Notes: generated by a model not told the origin, from the sequence alone. Shown: positions 34,934-44,755, numbered from the stretch's first letter. The stretch: DNA of 64,000 nt from Labrenzia sp. PHM005 (GCF_006517275.1 NZ_CP041191.1:862501-926500); one strand, 5' to 3'. Numbers and translations: made by a program.

Positions 34934-35359
34934 TCAGGCTGGATTTGCTTCTGCACCACCAGCCGGACGGCGGCGGTTGGCCATGAAGCGATCGAATTCT
35001 TCCTGATCACGCGCCCGGCGCAATTCGGTCATGAACTCATCGAACTCGGCGCGCATGGCGTCGATTTTCGCCCGTTCTTCTTCAAGACGTTTCAACTCAC
35101 GCTCCCGGTACTCATCGAAAGCAAGATTGCCAGTCCGCCCATAAGAAGGTTTGTTCATTTGATCGAATGCTCCTTTCAGCGGGCTGCCCCGCCATTGATC
35201 TTTGGCATCGCGGGCCATGCCCTCGAACCGGTCACCCCACAAAATGTAGGCCAGCATGGCGAGGCCAAGCGGCCAGAATACCACAAACCCAAGCACCATC
35301 AGACCAACGGTCATCGGCGTCCAGGCGGGTTTAATCCTACAGCTTTTGGTCGTCGTCAT
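34934..35359 (-). CDS. DUF2852 membrane protein
   Basis: 141 residues. One membrane hairpin near the N-terminus (MTVGLMVLGFVVFWPLGLAMLAYI), then a charged coiled-coil helix (about 85-125: YRERELKRLEEERAKID ... DQEEFDRFM). It matches alphaproteobacterial DUF2852 proteins, whose function is unknown. The start at 35359 (MTTTK) is chosen, though 35371 is also in frame. Confidence 0.85.
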   Translation of the reverse strand: MTTTKSCRIKPAWTPMTVGLMVLGFVVFWPLGLAMLAYILWGDRFEGMARDAKDQWRGSPLKGAFDQMNKPSYGRTGNLAFDEYRERELKRLEEERAKIDAMRAEFDEFMTELRRARDQEEFDRFMANRRRPAGGAEANPA

Positions 35360-35461
35360 AGTCCTATCCATTCAAGACATCCACGATTGAGACGTGGGGA
35401 TTGATGGGCTGTCCTTCAAGGATTTGTGATCCAAATCACGTTGTGCGGTGCCGTCAAAACG

Positions 35462-35491
35462 AAAAAATCCCCGCTGTTGCCAGCGGGGATT
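35462..35491 (-). terminator. Rho-independent terminator for phaZ
   Basis: Perfect 11-base stem AATCCCCGCTG / CAGCGGGGATT with a 4-base loop, followed on the minus strand by a run of T (35462-35465 as A on plus). It lies 34 bases past the phaZ stop. Confidence 0.85.
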
Positions 35492-35524
35492 CTTATGACC
35501 CCAACAAAAGATCTTTTTCTTTAG

Positions 35525-37105
35525 TCAGCTCACCGTTTCTGCAAGTGACTGCGCCTGAGCAATCCAGTTGTCCCGAGCCATACGGCCACGGAAATCCAAT
35601 TTGGAATCAAGAGCTTCGATTTGCTCATCTGTCAACGACGCGATCTGCCAGTAATGAAAGATGCCGGCTTCGTTAAGCGCAGTTTCCAGCTTAGGTCCGA
35701 CACCGCTGATCGCCTTCAGATCGTCTGCAACACCCTTCGGTTTTGCCAAAAGGATTTTTTCAAGCGACGCGCCGGCTGTTTTCGGCTTGGCGGAGGCCAT
35801 TGTAGGATTGGCAGACGGTTTGGCCTTGGCAGGAGCCGATGGTGCTTCGTTGGCGCCTGCCCGGTTGGATTGAATAAAATCCATGACCCGTGGAGCAATC
35901 TCGGCTCGCCAGCGCGATCCGTTGAACACACCATAATGGCCGACATTCGGCTGCTCGTAGTGTGCCTTCATCTCATCAGACAGATTGACGCAAAGATCGT
36001 GCGCTGCCCGGGTCTGACCCCGGCCTGTGATATCGTCTTTTTCGCCCTCAACAGTCATCAACGCTGTCCGAGTGATCTTGGAACAGTCCACCAAACGGCC
36101 ATTGTGCTGCATTTTGCCTTCCGGCAGGGAGTGGTCAATGAAAACCGTTTCGACCGTTTGCAGATAGAATTCCGCCGTCAGATCCATGACCGCCAGATAT
36201 TCATCATAAAAATCACGGTGTTTTTCAGCGCTATCGCCGTCGCCTTCCACCAGATGCTGGAAGAAGTCCCGGTGTGCCGTCACATGACGGTCGAGATTCA
36301 TGCCCATGAACCCGGAGAGCTGCAAAAATCCCGGATAAACATCCCGCATAAAGCCGGCGTGCGGGAATGGTACCTTCATGACAACGTTGTTCTTGAACCA
36401 CTCTATGCCCTTGGATACGGCAAGATCATTCACCGCCGTCGGTTCGACCCGGGTGTCGATCGGCCCCCCCATCAAGGTCATGGTTGCTGGCACATAAGGA
36501 TCTTCGCGATCCTCCATGACTGCAACAGCCGCCAAAACCGGAACGGACGGTTGGCAGACGCCCAAGACATGCGTGTCGGGCCCCAGGAAGTGCAACATCG
36601 AAATGATGTAGTCGATGTAGTCATCCAGATCGAACTTGCCTTCTTGGATTGGCACCATGCGGGCATCAATCCAATCTGTGATGAATACATCGGCATTCGG
36701 CATCAAGGCTTCGACCGTGCCGCGCAGAAGCGTGGCATAGTGGCCCGACATCGGCGCCACGATAAGGATCTTTGGATCGTTGCGGTGCGAAGTAACACCC
36801 CGCTCAAAGTGGATCAGATCGCAAAACGGACGGCCCCAAACAATGTTTTCCCTGACAGGAACACGGACACCACCGACGACGGTTTCATCCAAACCGAATT
36901 CCGGTTTTCCATAGCGCCGGGTGGTCCGCTCCAGAACTTCACAACCAGCTGCAATCGAGCGCCCGTAACTGGTGTGAGTCAGCGGATTCAGTGGGTTTTG
37001 GAAGTAGAGCCGGGTCATATCCGCCATTGCCCGCAGCGGTGCCATAGCGGCATGGTTCAGCTCATAAAGATGGTAAAACGGCAAAGGCGCATCTCCTTTG
37101 TTCAC
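35525..37105 (-). CDS. phaZ: Intracellular PHB depolymerase with C-terminal helix-hairpin-helix domain
   Basis: 526 residues. Residues 1-415 match cytoplasmic PHB depolymerase (PhaZ) of rhizobia: FYHLYELNHAAMAPLRA, ILIVAPMSGHYATLLRGTVE, WIDARMVP, LGVCQPSVPVLAAVA with Cys184 at the nucleophile (PhaC-like lipase-box) and a late NVGHYGVFNGSRW His. Then an Ala/Pro/Lys linker (about 417-455) and about 70 residues with LKAISGVGPKLETALNEAGI and HYWQIASLTDEQI, a helix-hairpin-helix-type fold (as found in DUF4332 and in some ribosomal or NADH-dehydrogenase-linked proteins). PhaZ mobilises stored polyhydroxybutyrate. A typical PhaZ ends near residue 410-430, so the added domain is unusual. A TGC-rich palindrome lies upstream. 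Confidence 0.88.
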   Translation of the reverse strand: MNKGDAPLPFYHLYELNHAAMAPLRAMADMTRLYFQNPLNPLTHTSYGRSIAAGCEVLERTTRRYGKPEFGLDETVVGGVRVPVRENIVWGRPFCDLIHFERGVTSHRNDPKILIVAPMSGHYATLLRGTVEALMPNADVFITDWIDARMVPIQEGKFDLDDYIDYIISMLHFLGPDTHVLGVCQPSVPVLAAVAVMEDREDPYVPATMTLMGGPIDTRVEPTAVNDLAVSKGIEWFKNNVVMKVPFPHAGFMRDVYPGFLQLSGFMGMNLDRHVTAHRDFFQHLVEGDGDSAEKHRDFYDEYLAVMDLTAEFYLQTVETVFIDHSLPEGKMQHNGRLVDCSKITRTALMTVEGEKDDITGRGQTRAAHDLCVNLSDEMKAHYEQPNVGHYGVFNGSRWRAEIAPRVMDFIQSNRAGANEAPSAPAKAKPSANPTMASAKPKTAGASLEKILLAKPKGVADDLKAISGVGPKLETALNEAGIFHYWQIASLTDEQIEALDSKLDFRGRMARDNWIAQAQSLAETVS

Positions 37106-37179
37106 GCAGCCGCCGCCTGCCCCCTTATTGGCAAAACCTCAGCTGATTTGTTGCGGCCGGTTCTTCTTAACATCACCTA

Positions 37180-37190
37180 TTGCATTGCAG
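37180..37190. promoter_or_regulatory. PhaR-like TGC palindrome upstream of phaZ
   Basis: TTGCATTGCAG reads CTGCAATGCAA on the minus strand, one mismatch from the CTGC-N3/4-GCAG site bound by PhaR in related alphaproteobacteria. It lies about 75 bases before the phaZ start. Inference only. Confidence 0.35.
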
Positions 37191-37366
37191 CAGGATAGCC
37201 ACAGTGGGCGCCTCCGGCAATAGTGCTATTTGGTAGGAGAGCGCAGAAATCTGCCAGTTTTCGCGTGAGTTGCGTGTTTAGCCGCCGAAATGACTGGTTA
37301 CAGATGAAACAAGAACTGTATTTAAATCAAAGTGATAAATATAATTTAGCCGTTCAATTGTTTCGA

Positions 37367-38530
37367 TCAAGCGGCCAAGTCCGCAACAACTGCATCCAAA
37401 ACGAAAAAACCATCCCGTGTCGCACGCACACGGTTATCCCCGAGTTCCTCAACCATTCCATGATCGAGTAAGTCTTTCAGCCGCTTCGGATCAACGGATC
37501 TATGAGAGAAAGCCTCAAACCGTTTCAGGTCGATTCCCTCTGTAAGACGTAAGCCCATGAGCAAGAATTCGTCGCCCTGTTCCTCCTCGCTTAAGCCCGC
37601 AAACTCGATCATCCCGTGACCGTTCTGCTCGACTGCTTCCAGCCAAGTCTCCGGGTGACGCTCGATGGCGGTCGCCATCCGGTTGACACCCACTGTTAAG
37701 CGCCCATGGGCACCGGGACCGACACCGACATAATCACCGTAGCGCCAATAAACGAGGTTGTGGCGGCATTCCGCGCCTGGCCGGGCATGGTTTGAGACTT
37801 CATACGCGGGCAGTCCCTCCGCTTCCGTCACCTTCTGAGTCAGTTCATAAAACTGAGCGCCCAGTTCCGGGTCGGGCATCTTCAATTTGCCAGCGTGATA
37901 AAGATTGTAGAACGGCGTGCCTTCTTCGATCGTCAGCTGATAGAGCGACAGGTGATCGGCCGCCAGGCTGATGGCATCCTTCAATTCCGCTTCCCAACTG
38001 GCCAGCGTTTGATCTGGACGGGCGTAGATCAGATCAAATGACAGGCGCGGAAACGTCGACCGGGCAATCTCTATTGCCTTGCGGGCCGTATCCGCGTCAT
38101 GCAAGCGGCCAAGGAGTTTCAAATCCGTATCGTGCAGAGACTGCACACCAAGCGAGACCCGGTTGACCCCAGCGGACCGGTAGCCTTTGAAGCGGTTGGC
38201 CTCGACCGACGTCGGATTGGCCTCCATGGAAATTTCCACGTGCTGGTCCAGTGACCAGCGATCGGAAATAGCAGTCAGGATCCGTTCGACCGTCGCCGGC
38301 TCCATTAAGGAGGGCGTACCGCCACCCAAAAACACTGACTGAACAGTTTTGCCCTGGGTCAGCTCTGCAAAATGGCTGAGCTCGCGCTCGAAAGCGGCCG
38401 CATAGCGGGCCTGATCCACTGGCTGATGGCGGACGTGAGAATTGAAATCACAATAGGGGCATTTGGCTGAGCAAAACGGCCAATGCACATAAATCCCAAA
38501 TCCGCCCTCAGAAGCCGGGTTCGCCGCCAC
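37367..38530 (-). CDS. hemW: HemW-like radical SAM heme chaperone
   Basis: 387 residues. Starts MAANPASEGGFGIYVHWPF and carries CSAKCPYC, the CxxxCxxC cluster of radical SAM proteins, then LGGGTPSLME and ISMEANPTSV. It is the HemW family (once called oxygen-independent coproporphyrinogen III oxidase-like). HemW binds heme and donates it to respiratory proteins; it lacks the extra N-terminal parts of HemN. Third gene of rph-rdgB-hemW with a 6-base gap from rdgB. Confidence 0.92.
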   Translation of the reverse strand: MAANPASEGGFGIYVHWPFCSAKCPYCDFNSHVRHQPVDQARYAAAFERELSHFAELTQGKTVQSVFLGGGTPSLMEPATVERILTAISDRWSLDQHVEISMEANPTSVEANRFKGYRSAGVNRVSLGVQSLHDTDLKLLGRLHDADTARKAIEIARSTFPRLSFDLIYARPDQTLASWEAELKDAISLAADHLSLYQLTIEEGTPFYNLYHAGKLKMPDPELGAQFYELTQKVTEAEGLPAYEVSNHARPGAECRHNLVYWRYGDYVGVGPGAHGRLTVGVNRMATAIERHPETWLEAVEQNGHGMIEFAGLSEEEQGDEFLLMGLRLTEGIDLKRFEAFSHRSVDPKRLKDLLDHGMVEELGDNRVRATRDGFFVLDAVVADLAA

Positions 38531-38536
38531 TTAAGT

Positions 38537-39175
38537 TTATCCTTTCAAACAAGCCTTAGAGAACATTTCAAACGCACGCGAGCGATGCGACAAAGCCGGT
38601 GTATCCGGCCCCCAGCCATGCTTTTCCTCAGAGGTCATTTCGCCAAAAGTGCGCTCATGCCCATCCGGCTGGAACACCGGATCATATCCGAAACCTTGAG
38701 TTCCGCGTGGCGGCCAGACGATTTGGCCGTCCACCTCTCCGCGGAAAAACTCTTTGTGGCCATCCGGCCAAGCAAGGCACAAAACCGCGACAAAGGATCC
38801 ACGGCGCCGGTCCGGCGTTGTTGCCCCGGCAGACTGCAGCTTTTCCTCAACCGTGCGCATAGCCATCGCAAAATCTTTGTCCGGCCCAGCCCAGCGCGCC
38901 GAATAAATGCCCGGATCGCCGCCGAGTTCGGCGACACAAAAACCGCTGTCATCAGCAAGCGCCGGAAGGTTCGCCACCGTTGCTGCCGCAACGGCTTTGA
39001 TTTCCGCATTGGCTTCAAAGGTCGTGCCGGTTTCCTCCGGCTCCGGCAATCCGAGATCACCGGCCGAGACCACCTCAAATCCATACGGTTCAAGCAACTC
39101 GTTGATTTCGCGAAGTTTGCCCTTGTTGTGACTAGCGACAACCAGCTTGCCAGGCTCCAGTTTGCGGTGGCTCAT
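38537..39175 (-). CDS. rdgB: XTP/dITP diphosphatase
   Basis: 212 residues, family signature [15 protein letters not shown] near the N-terminus, [24 protein letters not shown], and the C-terminal SHRSRAF. It hydrolyses non-canonical purine nucleoside triphosphates (dITP, XTP) to protect DNA. Lies 13 bases after rph and 6 bases before hemW, consistent with a co-transcribed housekeeping set. Confidence 0.95.
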   Translation of the reverse strand: MSHRKLEPGKLVVASHNKGKLREINELLEPYGFEVVSAGDLGLPEPEETGTTFEANAEIKAVAAATVANLPALADDSGFCVAELGGDPGIYSARWAGPDKDFAMAMRTVEEKLQSAGATTPDRRRGSFVAVLCLAWPDGHKEFFRGEVDGQIVWPPRGTQGFGYDPVFQPDGHERTFGEMTSEEKHGWGPDTPALSHRSRAFEMFSKACLKG

Positions 39176-39188
39176 AACACTGTCATCC

Positions 39189-39902
39189 TCAGAGAATGCT
39201 CATCTTCTGCAAGTCAACCAGACGATTGATGCCTGCCTTGGCCAGACCGAGCAGTTGAGCGAACTCGTCTTCGGAGAACGGCTTGCCTTCCGCGGTGCCC
39301 TGAATTTCGACGATGCCGCCAGATCCGGTAATAACGAAATTGGCATCGGTTTCGGCGGTGCTGTCTTCATCATAGTCGAGATCGAGCACTGGTGTGTCCT
39401 GATAGATACCGCAGGAAATGGCCGCGATGTGATCCGTCAAAACATCGCCGGATACCATGTCCCGGGCCTTCATCCATTCGATGCAATCGCGCAAGGCTAC
39501 CCAGGCACCGGTTATTGCGGCAGTCCGTGTGCCGCCATCGGCCTGGATGACGTCACAATCGACAGAAATCTGTACCTCGCCCAGTGCCTCCAAATCGACG
39601 ACGGCGCGCAAGGATCGGCCAATCAGCCGCTGGATCTCTTGAGTCCGGCCAGACTGCTTGCCAGCACTTGCTTCCCGGCGCATGCGGCTGCCGGTTGCGC
39701 GTGGCAGCATGCCATATTCCGCCGTCACCCAACCTTTGTTCTGGCCGCGCAGCCAGGGCGGGACCCGCTCTTCAAGGCTGGCTGTGCACAAAACATGCGT
39801 GTCGCCGAATTTCACCAGGCAGGAGCCTTCAGCATGTTTGGATACGCCACGCTCAAGCGTGACAGCACGGAGTTCATCGGCAGCGCGTTTTGACGGACGC
39901 AT
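39189..39902 (-). CDS. rph: Ribonuclease PH
   Basis: 237 residues from ATG 39902 ([19 protein letters not shown]). Contains [20 protein letters not shown] and the [15 protein letters not shown] segment of RNase PH. It trims the 3' end of tRNA precursors with phosphate. A longer frame to 40085 exists but overlaps hrcA's coding start. Divergent from hrcA across a 173-base gap, an arrangement common in alphaproteobacteria. Confidence 0.95.
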   Translation of the reverse strand: MRPSKRAADELRAVTLERGVSKHAEGSCLVKFGDTHVLCTASLEERVPPWLRGQNKGWVTAEYGMLPRATGSRMRREASAGKQSGRTQEIQRLIGRSLRAVVDLEALGEVQISVDCDVIQADGGTRTAAITGAWVALRDCIEWMKARDMVSGDVLTDHIAAISCGIYQDTPVLDLDYDEDSTAETDANFVITGSGGIVEIQGTAEGKPFSEDEFAQLLGLAKAGINRLVDLQKMSIL

Positions 39903-40075
39903 GGCTCTCCCTTTCAACCTTTGAAATCGGCGAAGCAGCCAGCCCGCCTTATTTGTTAACGGCCTTGTAGACCTCATTTCCCGGCGGCGTAAAGGCCAAG
40001 CTTCACCTCTGGACCATTTTGCGCCTATATCTTGAAGAACAGGACTTTGGTTCGCCGGATCTCCCGGCCGCCGCG

Positions 40076-41143
40076 ATGGAGACAAACACTTTGAGCCTCA
40101 GCGACCTCGACAGAAGATCCCGGGACATCTTCCGCTCGATCGTGGAAACCTATCTGGAGACCGGAGAACCCGTCGGCTCCCGCAATATCTCGCGCAATCC
40201 CAGCATTTCCTTGTCACCCGCCTCCATCCGCAATGTCATGTCGGACCTGGAGCACATGGGCCTTCTGCATTCACCGCATACCAGCGCCGGGCGTTTGCCG
40301 ACCGAAATCGGTTTGAGATTTTTTGTCGACGCACTTCTGGAAGTTGGTGACCTCACCCAGGACGAGCGTCACCAGATCGATGTCCAGGTCAAAGCCTCCC
40401 AGCAGGCCAATTCAGCTGAACAGGTGCTGACCGAAGCCAGCCAGATGCTTTCGGGTCTTTCCATGGGGGCGGGTGTCGTTCTGACCCACAAGTCGGACAT
40501 GCGGCTGAAACACATCGAATTCGTTCGCATCGAACCGTTGAAAGCGTTGGCCATCCTGGTCGGTGAAGATGGCACTGTCGAAAACCGTGTCGTAGACCTG
40601 CCGCCGGATTTGCCATCCTCCGCATTGGTCGAAGCGTCAAACTACCTCAACGCCAAAATTCAAGGCCGGACAATCGGTGAGATCCGGACCGAACTTGAAA
40701 AAGTGCGGGCCGCAGATCAAGCCGAGCTCAACCAGCTCAGCCAGAAGGTTATTGATGCCGGCCTGGCGGTTTGGAGTGGCGAGGACGGCATGAGCGATCC
40801 TGGAACCTTGATTGTCCGCGGCCGGTCCAACCTCCTGTCCGATCTGGAAGCGGCGGAAGATCTGGAACGGATCAAACTGCTCTTCGATGATCTGGAAAAT
40901 AAAAGCGATCTGATCCAGCTTCTCGGACTTGCCGAACAAGGCGATGGTGTCCGGATCTTCATTGGCTCGGAAAACAATTTGTTCTCGCTTTCCGGTTCGT
41001 CTTTGGTGATCTCGCCCTACCGTGACAGCAATCAACGGATCGTCGGTGCGCTCGGTGTCATCGGCCCCACTCGGCTGAACTACGCCCGTGTCATTCCGAT
41101 GGTCGATTACACCGCCCGCCTTGTGAGCAAGATTTTGGGCTAG
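40076..41143 (+). CDS. hrcA: Heat-inducible transcription repressor HrcA
   Basis: 355 residues from ATG 40076 ([11 protein letters not shown]). The winged-helix part has [33 protein letters not shown], and the GAF-like part ends [22 protein letters not shown], both typical of HrcA. It represses groESL and dnaK-type genes via the CIRCE site. I saw no CIRCE copy in the divergent gap with rph. In many relatives grpE comes next; here a MoeB/ThiF-type gene follows after 62 bases. Confidence 0.95.
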   Translation: METNTLSLSDLDRRSRDIFRSIVETYLETGEPVGSRNISRNPSISLSPASIRNVMSDLEHMGLLHSPHTSAGRLPTEIGLRFFVDALLEVGDLTQDERHQIDVQVKASQQANSAEQVLTEASQMLSGLSMGAGVVLTHKSDMRLKHIEFVRIEPLKALAILVGEDGTVENRVVDLPPDLPSSALVEASNYLNAKIQGRTIGEIRTELEKVRAADQAELNQLSQKVIDAGLAVWSGEDGMSDPGTLIVRGRSNLLSDLEAAEDLERIKLLFDDLENKSDLIQLLGLAEQGDGVRIFIGSENNLFSLSGSSLVISPYRDSNQRIVGALGVIGPTRLNYARVIPMVDYTARLVSKILG

Positions 41144-41205
41144 GGCTTGAACAACCCCGCAACTCTCGCCCATTTAGTAATAAACTCCTCAAAACAGGCC
41201 TCACC

Positions 41206-42015
41206 ATGCAGTCCTTATCGCCCGCCGAATTGGAACGTTATGCCCGCCATATTGTCCTTCAGGAGATTGGTGGCGCCGGTCAGCAGAAGCTAAAAGCGGC
41301 CAAAGTCCTGGTGATCGGTGCCGGCGGCCTTGGCGCGCCGGTCTTGCAATATCTGGCAGCAGCTGGGGTGGGCACGCTCGGTATTGTTGATGATGACACC
41401 GTGTCCCTTTCCAATCTACAGCGGCAGATCATCCACGACACCGGCCAGCTCGGCGAACCGAAAGTGGCAAGTGCGGCCGAAGCGATTGCCAAGCTCAACC
41501 CAAATGTCGAAGTGATGGTCTTCCCAACGCGGATCACCGGTCAAAACGCCATGGCGCTTGTCTCTGAATTTGATCTCGTGGTCGACGGCTCAGACAATTT
41601 TGACACGCGCTATCTCGTATCCGATGCCTGTTTTTTTGCCAAAAAACCCCTGGTGACGGCGGCGGTCGGCCAGTTTGACGGTTCGATCACGACCCTCAGG
41701 CCCTTTGAAACGAACGCGGACGGCGAACTTAACCCGACCTACCGTTGCTTGTTTCCAAAAAAACCGCGCGCGGGCCTCCTTCCAACCTGTGCGGAAGCCG
41801 GGGTGCTGGGTGCGCTCACGGGGATCCTGGGTACGATGCAGGCGATGGAAGTCTTGAAAGAACTGACCGGGACAGGCGAGGGGCTCACCGGCCGATTGAT
41901 GATGTTCGACGCCAAAGCCTTCCGGATGGAAACCATCCGTTACAAACGCTCCCCGAAAAATCCGCTCAATGGTGACAATCCCAAAACCTGGGTCGAGCTG
42001 CTTGAACAAGGATAG
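41206..42015 (+). CDS. MoeB/ThiF-family adenylyltransferase
   Basis: 269 residues, single E1-like domain. The nucleotide loop GAGGLGAPVLQYLAAAGVG, LSNLQRQIIHDTGQLG, the Asp of DGSDNFDTRYL and the catalytic Cys in LLPTCAEAGVLGAL are all seen. The Zn-binding CxxC pairs of MoeB and ThiF are not: only the single Cys of YRCLFP is present. MoeB and ThiF activate the C-terminus of a ubiquitin-like sulfur carrier. Which carrier this one serves (MoaD or ThiS) is not shown by its neighbours. Confidence 0.87.
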   Translation: MQSLSPAELERYARHIVLQEIGGAGQQKLKAAKVLVIGAGGLGAPVLQYLAAAGVGTLGIVDDDTVSLSNLQRQIIHDTGQLGEPKVASAAEAIAKLNPNVEVMVFPTRITGQNAMALVSEFDLVVDGSDNFDTRYLVSDACFFAKKPLVTAAVGQFDGSITTLRPFETNADGELNPTYRCLFPKKPRAGLLPTCAEAGVLGALTGILGTMQAMEVLKELTGTGEGLTGRLMMFDAKAFRMETIRYKRSPKNPLNGDNPKTWVELLEQG

Positions 42016-42105
42016 GCACGCGTTGCGCTAAATTTGATCATTCCAAACACCCAGTTTTGACGCATAGTTCATCCTGAACTTCAAAAATCCGGATTCAAGA
42101 ATATC

Positions 42106-42336
42106 ATGCACCCAAGATTTGCCCCTTATCTCTTCGGCGCCATGCTGTCCGGATCGATGTCGTTCATTGTGTCCGGCATTGCCACCTTCCGCGCGATTGG
42201 TCCGCATCCTGAGTTTTTCAGTTTCTGGATTGAATCCTGGCTTTTTGCCTGGGCGGTCGCCTTTCCGGCGGTCCTGGTTTTGGCACCAATTGTCCGGAAA
42301 ATTGTCGCCAAACTGGTCAAGGCGCCAGAAGAATAA
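42106..42336 (+). CDS. DUF2798 small membrane protein
   Basis: 76 residues with two membrane helices (FGAMLSGSMSFIVSGIATF and LFAWAVAFPAVLVLAPIV) and a short charged tail. It matches DUF2798, a small two-helix family of unknown function. It sits in front of trpF with 56 bases between and may be independent of it. Confidence 0.75.
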   Translation: MHPRFAPYLFGAMLSGSMSFIVSGIATFRAIGPHPEFFSFWIESWLFAWAVAFPAVLVLAPIVRKIVAKLVKAPEE

Positions 42337-42392
42337 GCGCCCCAGCCATCATCCTTTGACAAAGCCTTCCCCAGCGGCGATACCTCGAAGCC

Positions 42393-43058
42393 ATGTCGGA
42401 TATCAAAGTTAAAATCTGCGGTCTGTCGACCGAAGACACCATGGAAGCGGCGCTGGAGGCGGGAGCGGATATGGTCGGGCTGGTGTTTTTCCCAAAAAGC
42501 CCGCGCCATGTGAGCCTCATGGATGCTTGCAAGCTGGCCGATATGGCGCGAGGCAAGGCAGACATTGTCGCGCTGACCGTCAATATGGATTTGGACGGGC
42601 TATCGCGCATCAATGAGCTGGTGGCGCCGGACTATTTCCAGTTTCATGGAAGCGAAGCCCCGGAATCCCTGGCCGCAGCCAAAGTCATGCACGGAAAAAA
42701 AGTGATGAAAGCTATTTCGGTTGCCGGTAAATCGGATCTGGAACAAGCGCTTTACTACTCTATTGTTGCAGACAAGATCCTCTTTGATGCCAAACCGCCC
42801 AAGGGATCAGACATTCCCGGCGGCAACGGCGTTTCGTTTGACTGGACGATCCTGAAAGATCTTGACCTGAATAAGCCGTTCATGCTTTCGGGGGGATTGA
42901 ATATGGACAATGTGGCGGACGCAATCCGTTTGAGCGGCGCCAAGGAAATCGACCTGTCGTCCGGCGTTGAACGCGAACGCGGTGTCAAGGATCCTGAATT
43001 GATCCGGTCGTTCCTGGCCAAAGTAAAAGATATTCAGGCGGAAGCGGGTAAGGAGTAA
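42393..43058 (+). CDS. trpF: Phosphoribosylanthranilate isomerase
   Basis: 221 residues, TIM-barrel. Opens with [19 protein letters not shown] and [12 protein letters not shown], with [21 protein letters not shown] and [15 protein letters not shown] later, all standard for TrpF. The Cys of KICGL and the Asp of LFDAKPP are the catalytic pair. Catalyses the third committed step of tryptophan synthesis. trpB starts 4 bases after the stop. Confidence 0.95.
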   Translation: MSDIKVKICGLSTEDTMEAALEAGADMVGLVFFPKSPRHVSLMDACKLADMARGKADIVALTVNMDLDGLSRINELVAPDYFQFHGSEAPESLAAAKVMHGKKVMKAISVAGKSDLEQALYYSIVADKILFDAKPPKGSDIPGGNGVSFDWTILKDLDLNKPFMLSGGLNMDNVADAIRLSGAKEIDLSSGVERERGVKDPELIRSFLAKVKDIQAEAGKE

Positions 43059-43062
43059 ACGC

Positions 43063-44277
43063 GTGAACGATATGGCGAACAGCATCCGGACAGGTCCGGA
43101 CGATCGTGGGCATTTCGGCATTTTCGGCGGCCGCTATGTGGCGGAAACCCTGATGCCGCTGATCCTGGATCTGGAAGCGCATTATAAAGCTGCCAAGAAC
43201 GATCCGGAGTTTCATGCCGAAGTCGAAAAGCTGAACACGCATTATACGGGCCGCCCGTCGCCGCTCTATTTTGCCGAGCGGCTGACTGAAGAACTCGGCG
43301 GCGCGAAGATCTATTTCAAACGCGATGAGCTGAACCACACCGGATCCCACAAGATCAACAACTGCCTTGGCCAGATCCTTTTGGCCAAACGCATGGGTAA
43401 AACCCGGATCATCGCGGAAACCGGTGCAGGCCAGCATGGTGTGGCGACCGCCACCGTTTGTGCCCGCTTTGGATTGCCATGTGTTGTTTATATGGGTGCG
43501 ACAGACGTTGAGCGGCAGAAGCCGAATGTCTTCCGCATGAAACTTTTGGGCGCCGAAATCGTTCCGGTAACCGCCGGTGCCGGCACCTTGAAAGACGCCA
43601 TGAACGAGGCGCTGCGCGATTGGGTGACCAATGTCGACAACACCTACTATCTGATCGGCACGGCGGCAGGCCCGCACCCATATCCGGAGCTGGTGCGCGA
43701 CTTCCAGTCGGTGATCGGCAAGGAGTTGCGCGACCAGATTTTGGAAGCTGAAGGCCGTTTGCCGGACGCACTCGTCGCCGCTGTTGGCGGCGGATCCAAT
43801 GCGATTGGCCTGTTCCATCCGTTCCTCGACGACAAAGACGTGAAAATTGTCGGCGTCGAAGCAGGTGGACGTGGCCTGACCGGTGAAGAGCACTGCGCTT
43901 CTCTCAACGCAGGGAAGCCGGGGGTTCTTCACGGCAACCGCACCTATCTGATGCAGGATGACGACGGCCAGATCCTGGAAGGCCATTCGATTTCAGCCGG
44001 TCTCGACTACCCGGGTATTGGACCGGAGCATTCCTGGCTGAAGGAAATCGGCCGGGCGGATTATGTACCGATCATGGATGACGAGGCGCTGGAAGCCTTC
44101 CAGATGCTGACCCGGGTTGAGGGTATCATTCCGGCATTGGAACCAGCCCACGCCCTCGCTCAGGTGGCCAAAATGGCGCCGCAGATGGACAAGGATCAGA
44201 TCATTGTCATGAATCTCTGCGGCCGCGGCGACAAGGACGTCTTTGCCGTTGGTGAAATGCTGGGCTTCGATCTCTGA
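43063..44277 (+). CDS. trpB: Tryptophan synthase beta chain
   Basis: 404 residues. PLP lysine in [15 protein letters not shown], phosphate-binding [11 protein letters not shown], and the [13 protein letters not shown] segment are clear. It joins indole from TrpA with serine. The start is GTG 43063, with GGAG 8 bases upstream; an ATG three codons later is the alternative. A factor-independent terminator follows directly, so trpA, 817 bases downstream, is transcribed separately. Confidence 0.97.
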   Translation: MNDMANSIRTGPDDRGHFGIFGGRYVAETLMPLILDLEAHYKAAKNDPEFHAEVEKLNTHYTGRPSPLYFAERLTEELGGAKIYFKRDELNHTGSHKINNCLGQILLAKRMGKTRIIAETGAGQHGVATATVCARFGLPCVVYMGATDVERQKPNVFRMKLLGAEIVPVTAGAGTLKDAMNEALRDWVTNVDNTYYLIGTAAGPHPYPELVRDFQSVIGKELRDQILEAEGRLPDALVAAVGGGSNAIGLFHPFLDDKDVKIVGVEAGGRGLTGEEHCASLNAGKPGVLHGNRTYLMQDDDGQILEGHSISAGLDYPGIGPEHSWLKEIGRADYVPIMDDEALEAFQMLTRVEGIIPALEPAHALAQVAKMAPQMDKDQIIVMNLCGRGDKDVFAVGEMLGFDL

Positions 44278-44300
44278 TCTAAATAGACTTACGAAATGAT

Positions 44301-44336
44301 GGGCTGGGCACGTCAGTGCCTGGCCCTATTTTTTTT
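44301..44336 (+). terminator. Terminator after trpB
   Basis: Stem GGGC-TG-GGCAC / GTGCC-TG-GCCC with loop GTCA, followed by TATTTTTTTT on the plus strand. It ends trpF-trpB transcription 24 bases past trpB and overlaps the 3' end of the small minus-strand gene. Confidence 0.85.
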
Positions 44337-44514
44337 GCGCAGCAAATGCTTCTTCCAATAGCAATTGCCGGCCACGGGCATCCAGGTTTTGCATGTCCGT
44401 TTGCCGTACTGGGAAATGAGATCCCGCGAATGGCGTCTGTTTCAGACTTTTCACATGACGCCAGAGTTTTTCAGACAGTGGTTCCGGTGCAGGTTCGAAC
44501 AGGGAATGGGCCAT
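44326..44514 (-). CDS. Small protein of unknown function between trpB and trpA
   Basis: 62 residues, MAHSLFEPAPEPLSEKLW at the start and QQLLLEEAFAA-like helix (RGRQLLLEEAFAAQKK) at the end. It has an excellent ribosome-binding site (AAGGAG, 6 bases before the ATG on the minus strand), which strongly supports translation. No family is recognised. It is antisense to nothing but the trpB terminator. Confidence 0.72.
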   Translation of the reverse strand: MAHSLFEPAPEPLSEKLWRHVKSLKQTPFAGSHFPVRQTDMQNLDARGRQLLLEEAFAAQKK

Positions 44515-44655
44515 TTTCAGCTCCTTTTTCCGTTTGGCTCTTCACTCAACATAGGCGCACATAGTGCGCATTTCCAGATCAAATATCGAAATGAAGACCT
44601 GATCGGTGTTGAATGCATTTCTACGGGGCAGCTTTGCCCGAGTTCAGCAGCCACA

Positions 44656-44670
44656 GCATTGCTGCAATGC
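44656..44670. promoter_or_regulatory. GCATTGC-T-GCAATGC palindrome
   Basis: Perfect 7-base arms around one base, about 86 bases before the 56-residue DUF1127-like gene. It shares the TGCATTGC/GCAATGC core with the candidate PhaR site before phaZ (37180-37190), so one regulator may see both. Candidate operator only. Confidence 0.4.
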
Positions 44671-44755
44671 AAAAACAGCACTCGTGTCCATATCAGGGAA
44701 GATTATATTGAGCTCAAATAGGCAGGAGCCATGCCTACTTTGAAAGGATCTTCCA

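Noticed and set aside
35621-37198. 525-codon open frame on the plus strand
   Set aside because: It lies opposite the PHB depolymerase gene, which has clear family motifs and a terminator. The translation is compositionally odd (rich in Arg, His, Cys) with no domain.
39903-40075. Search for a CIRCE element in the rph-hrcA gap
   Set aside because: No TTAGCACTC...GAGTGCTAA pair found.
42985-43986. 333-codon minus-strand frame opposite trpB
   Set aside because: trpB is unmistakable on the plus strand; this is its mirror frame.
44365-44721. 118-codon plus-strand frame between trpB and trpA
   Set aside because: It overlaps the minus-strand 62-residue gene that has a strong ribosome-binding site, and its translation is Cys, His and Phe rich without a pattern.
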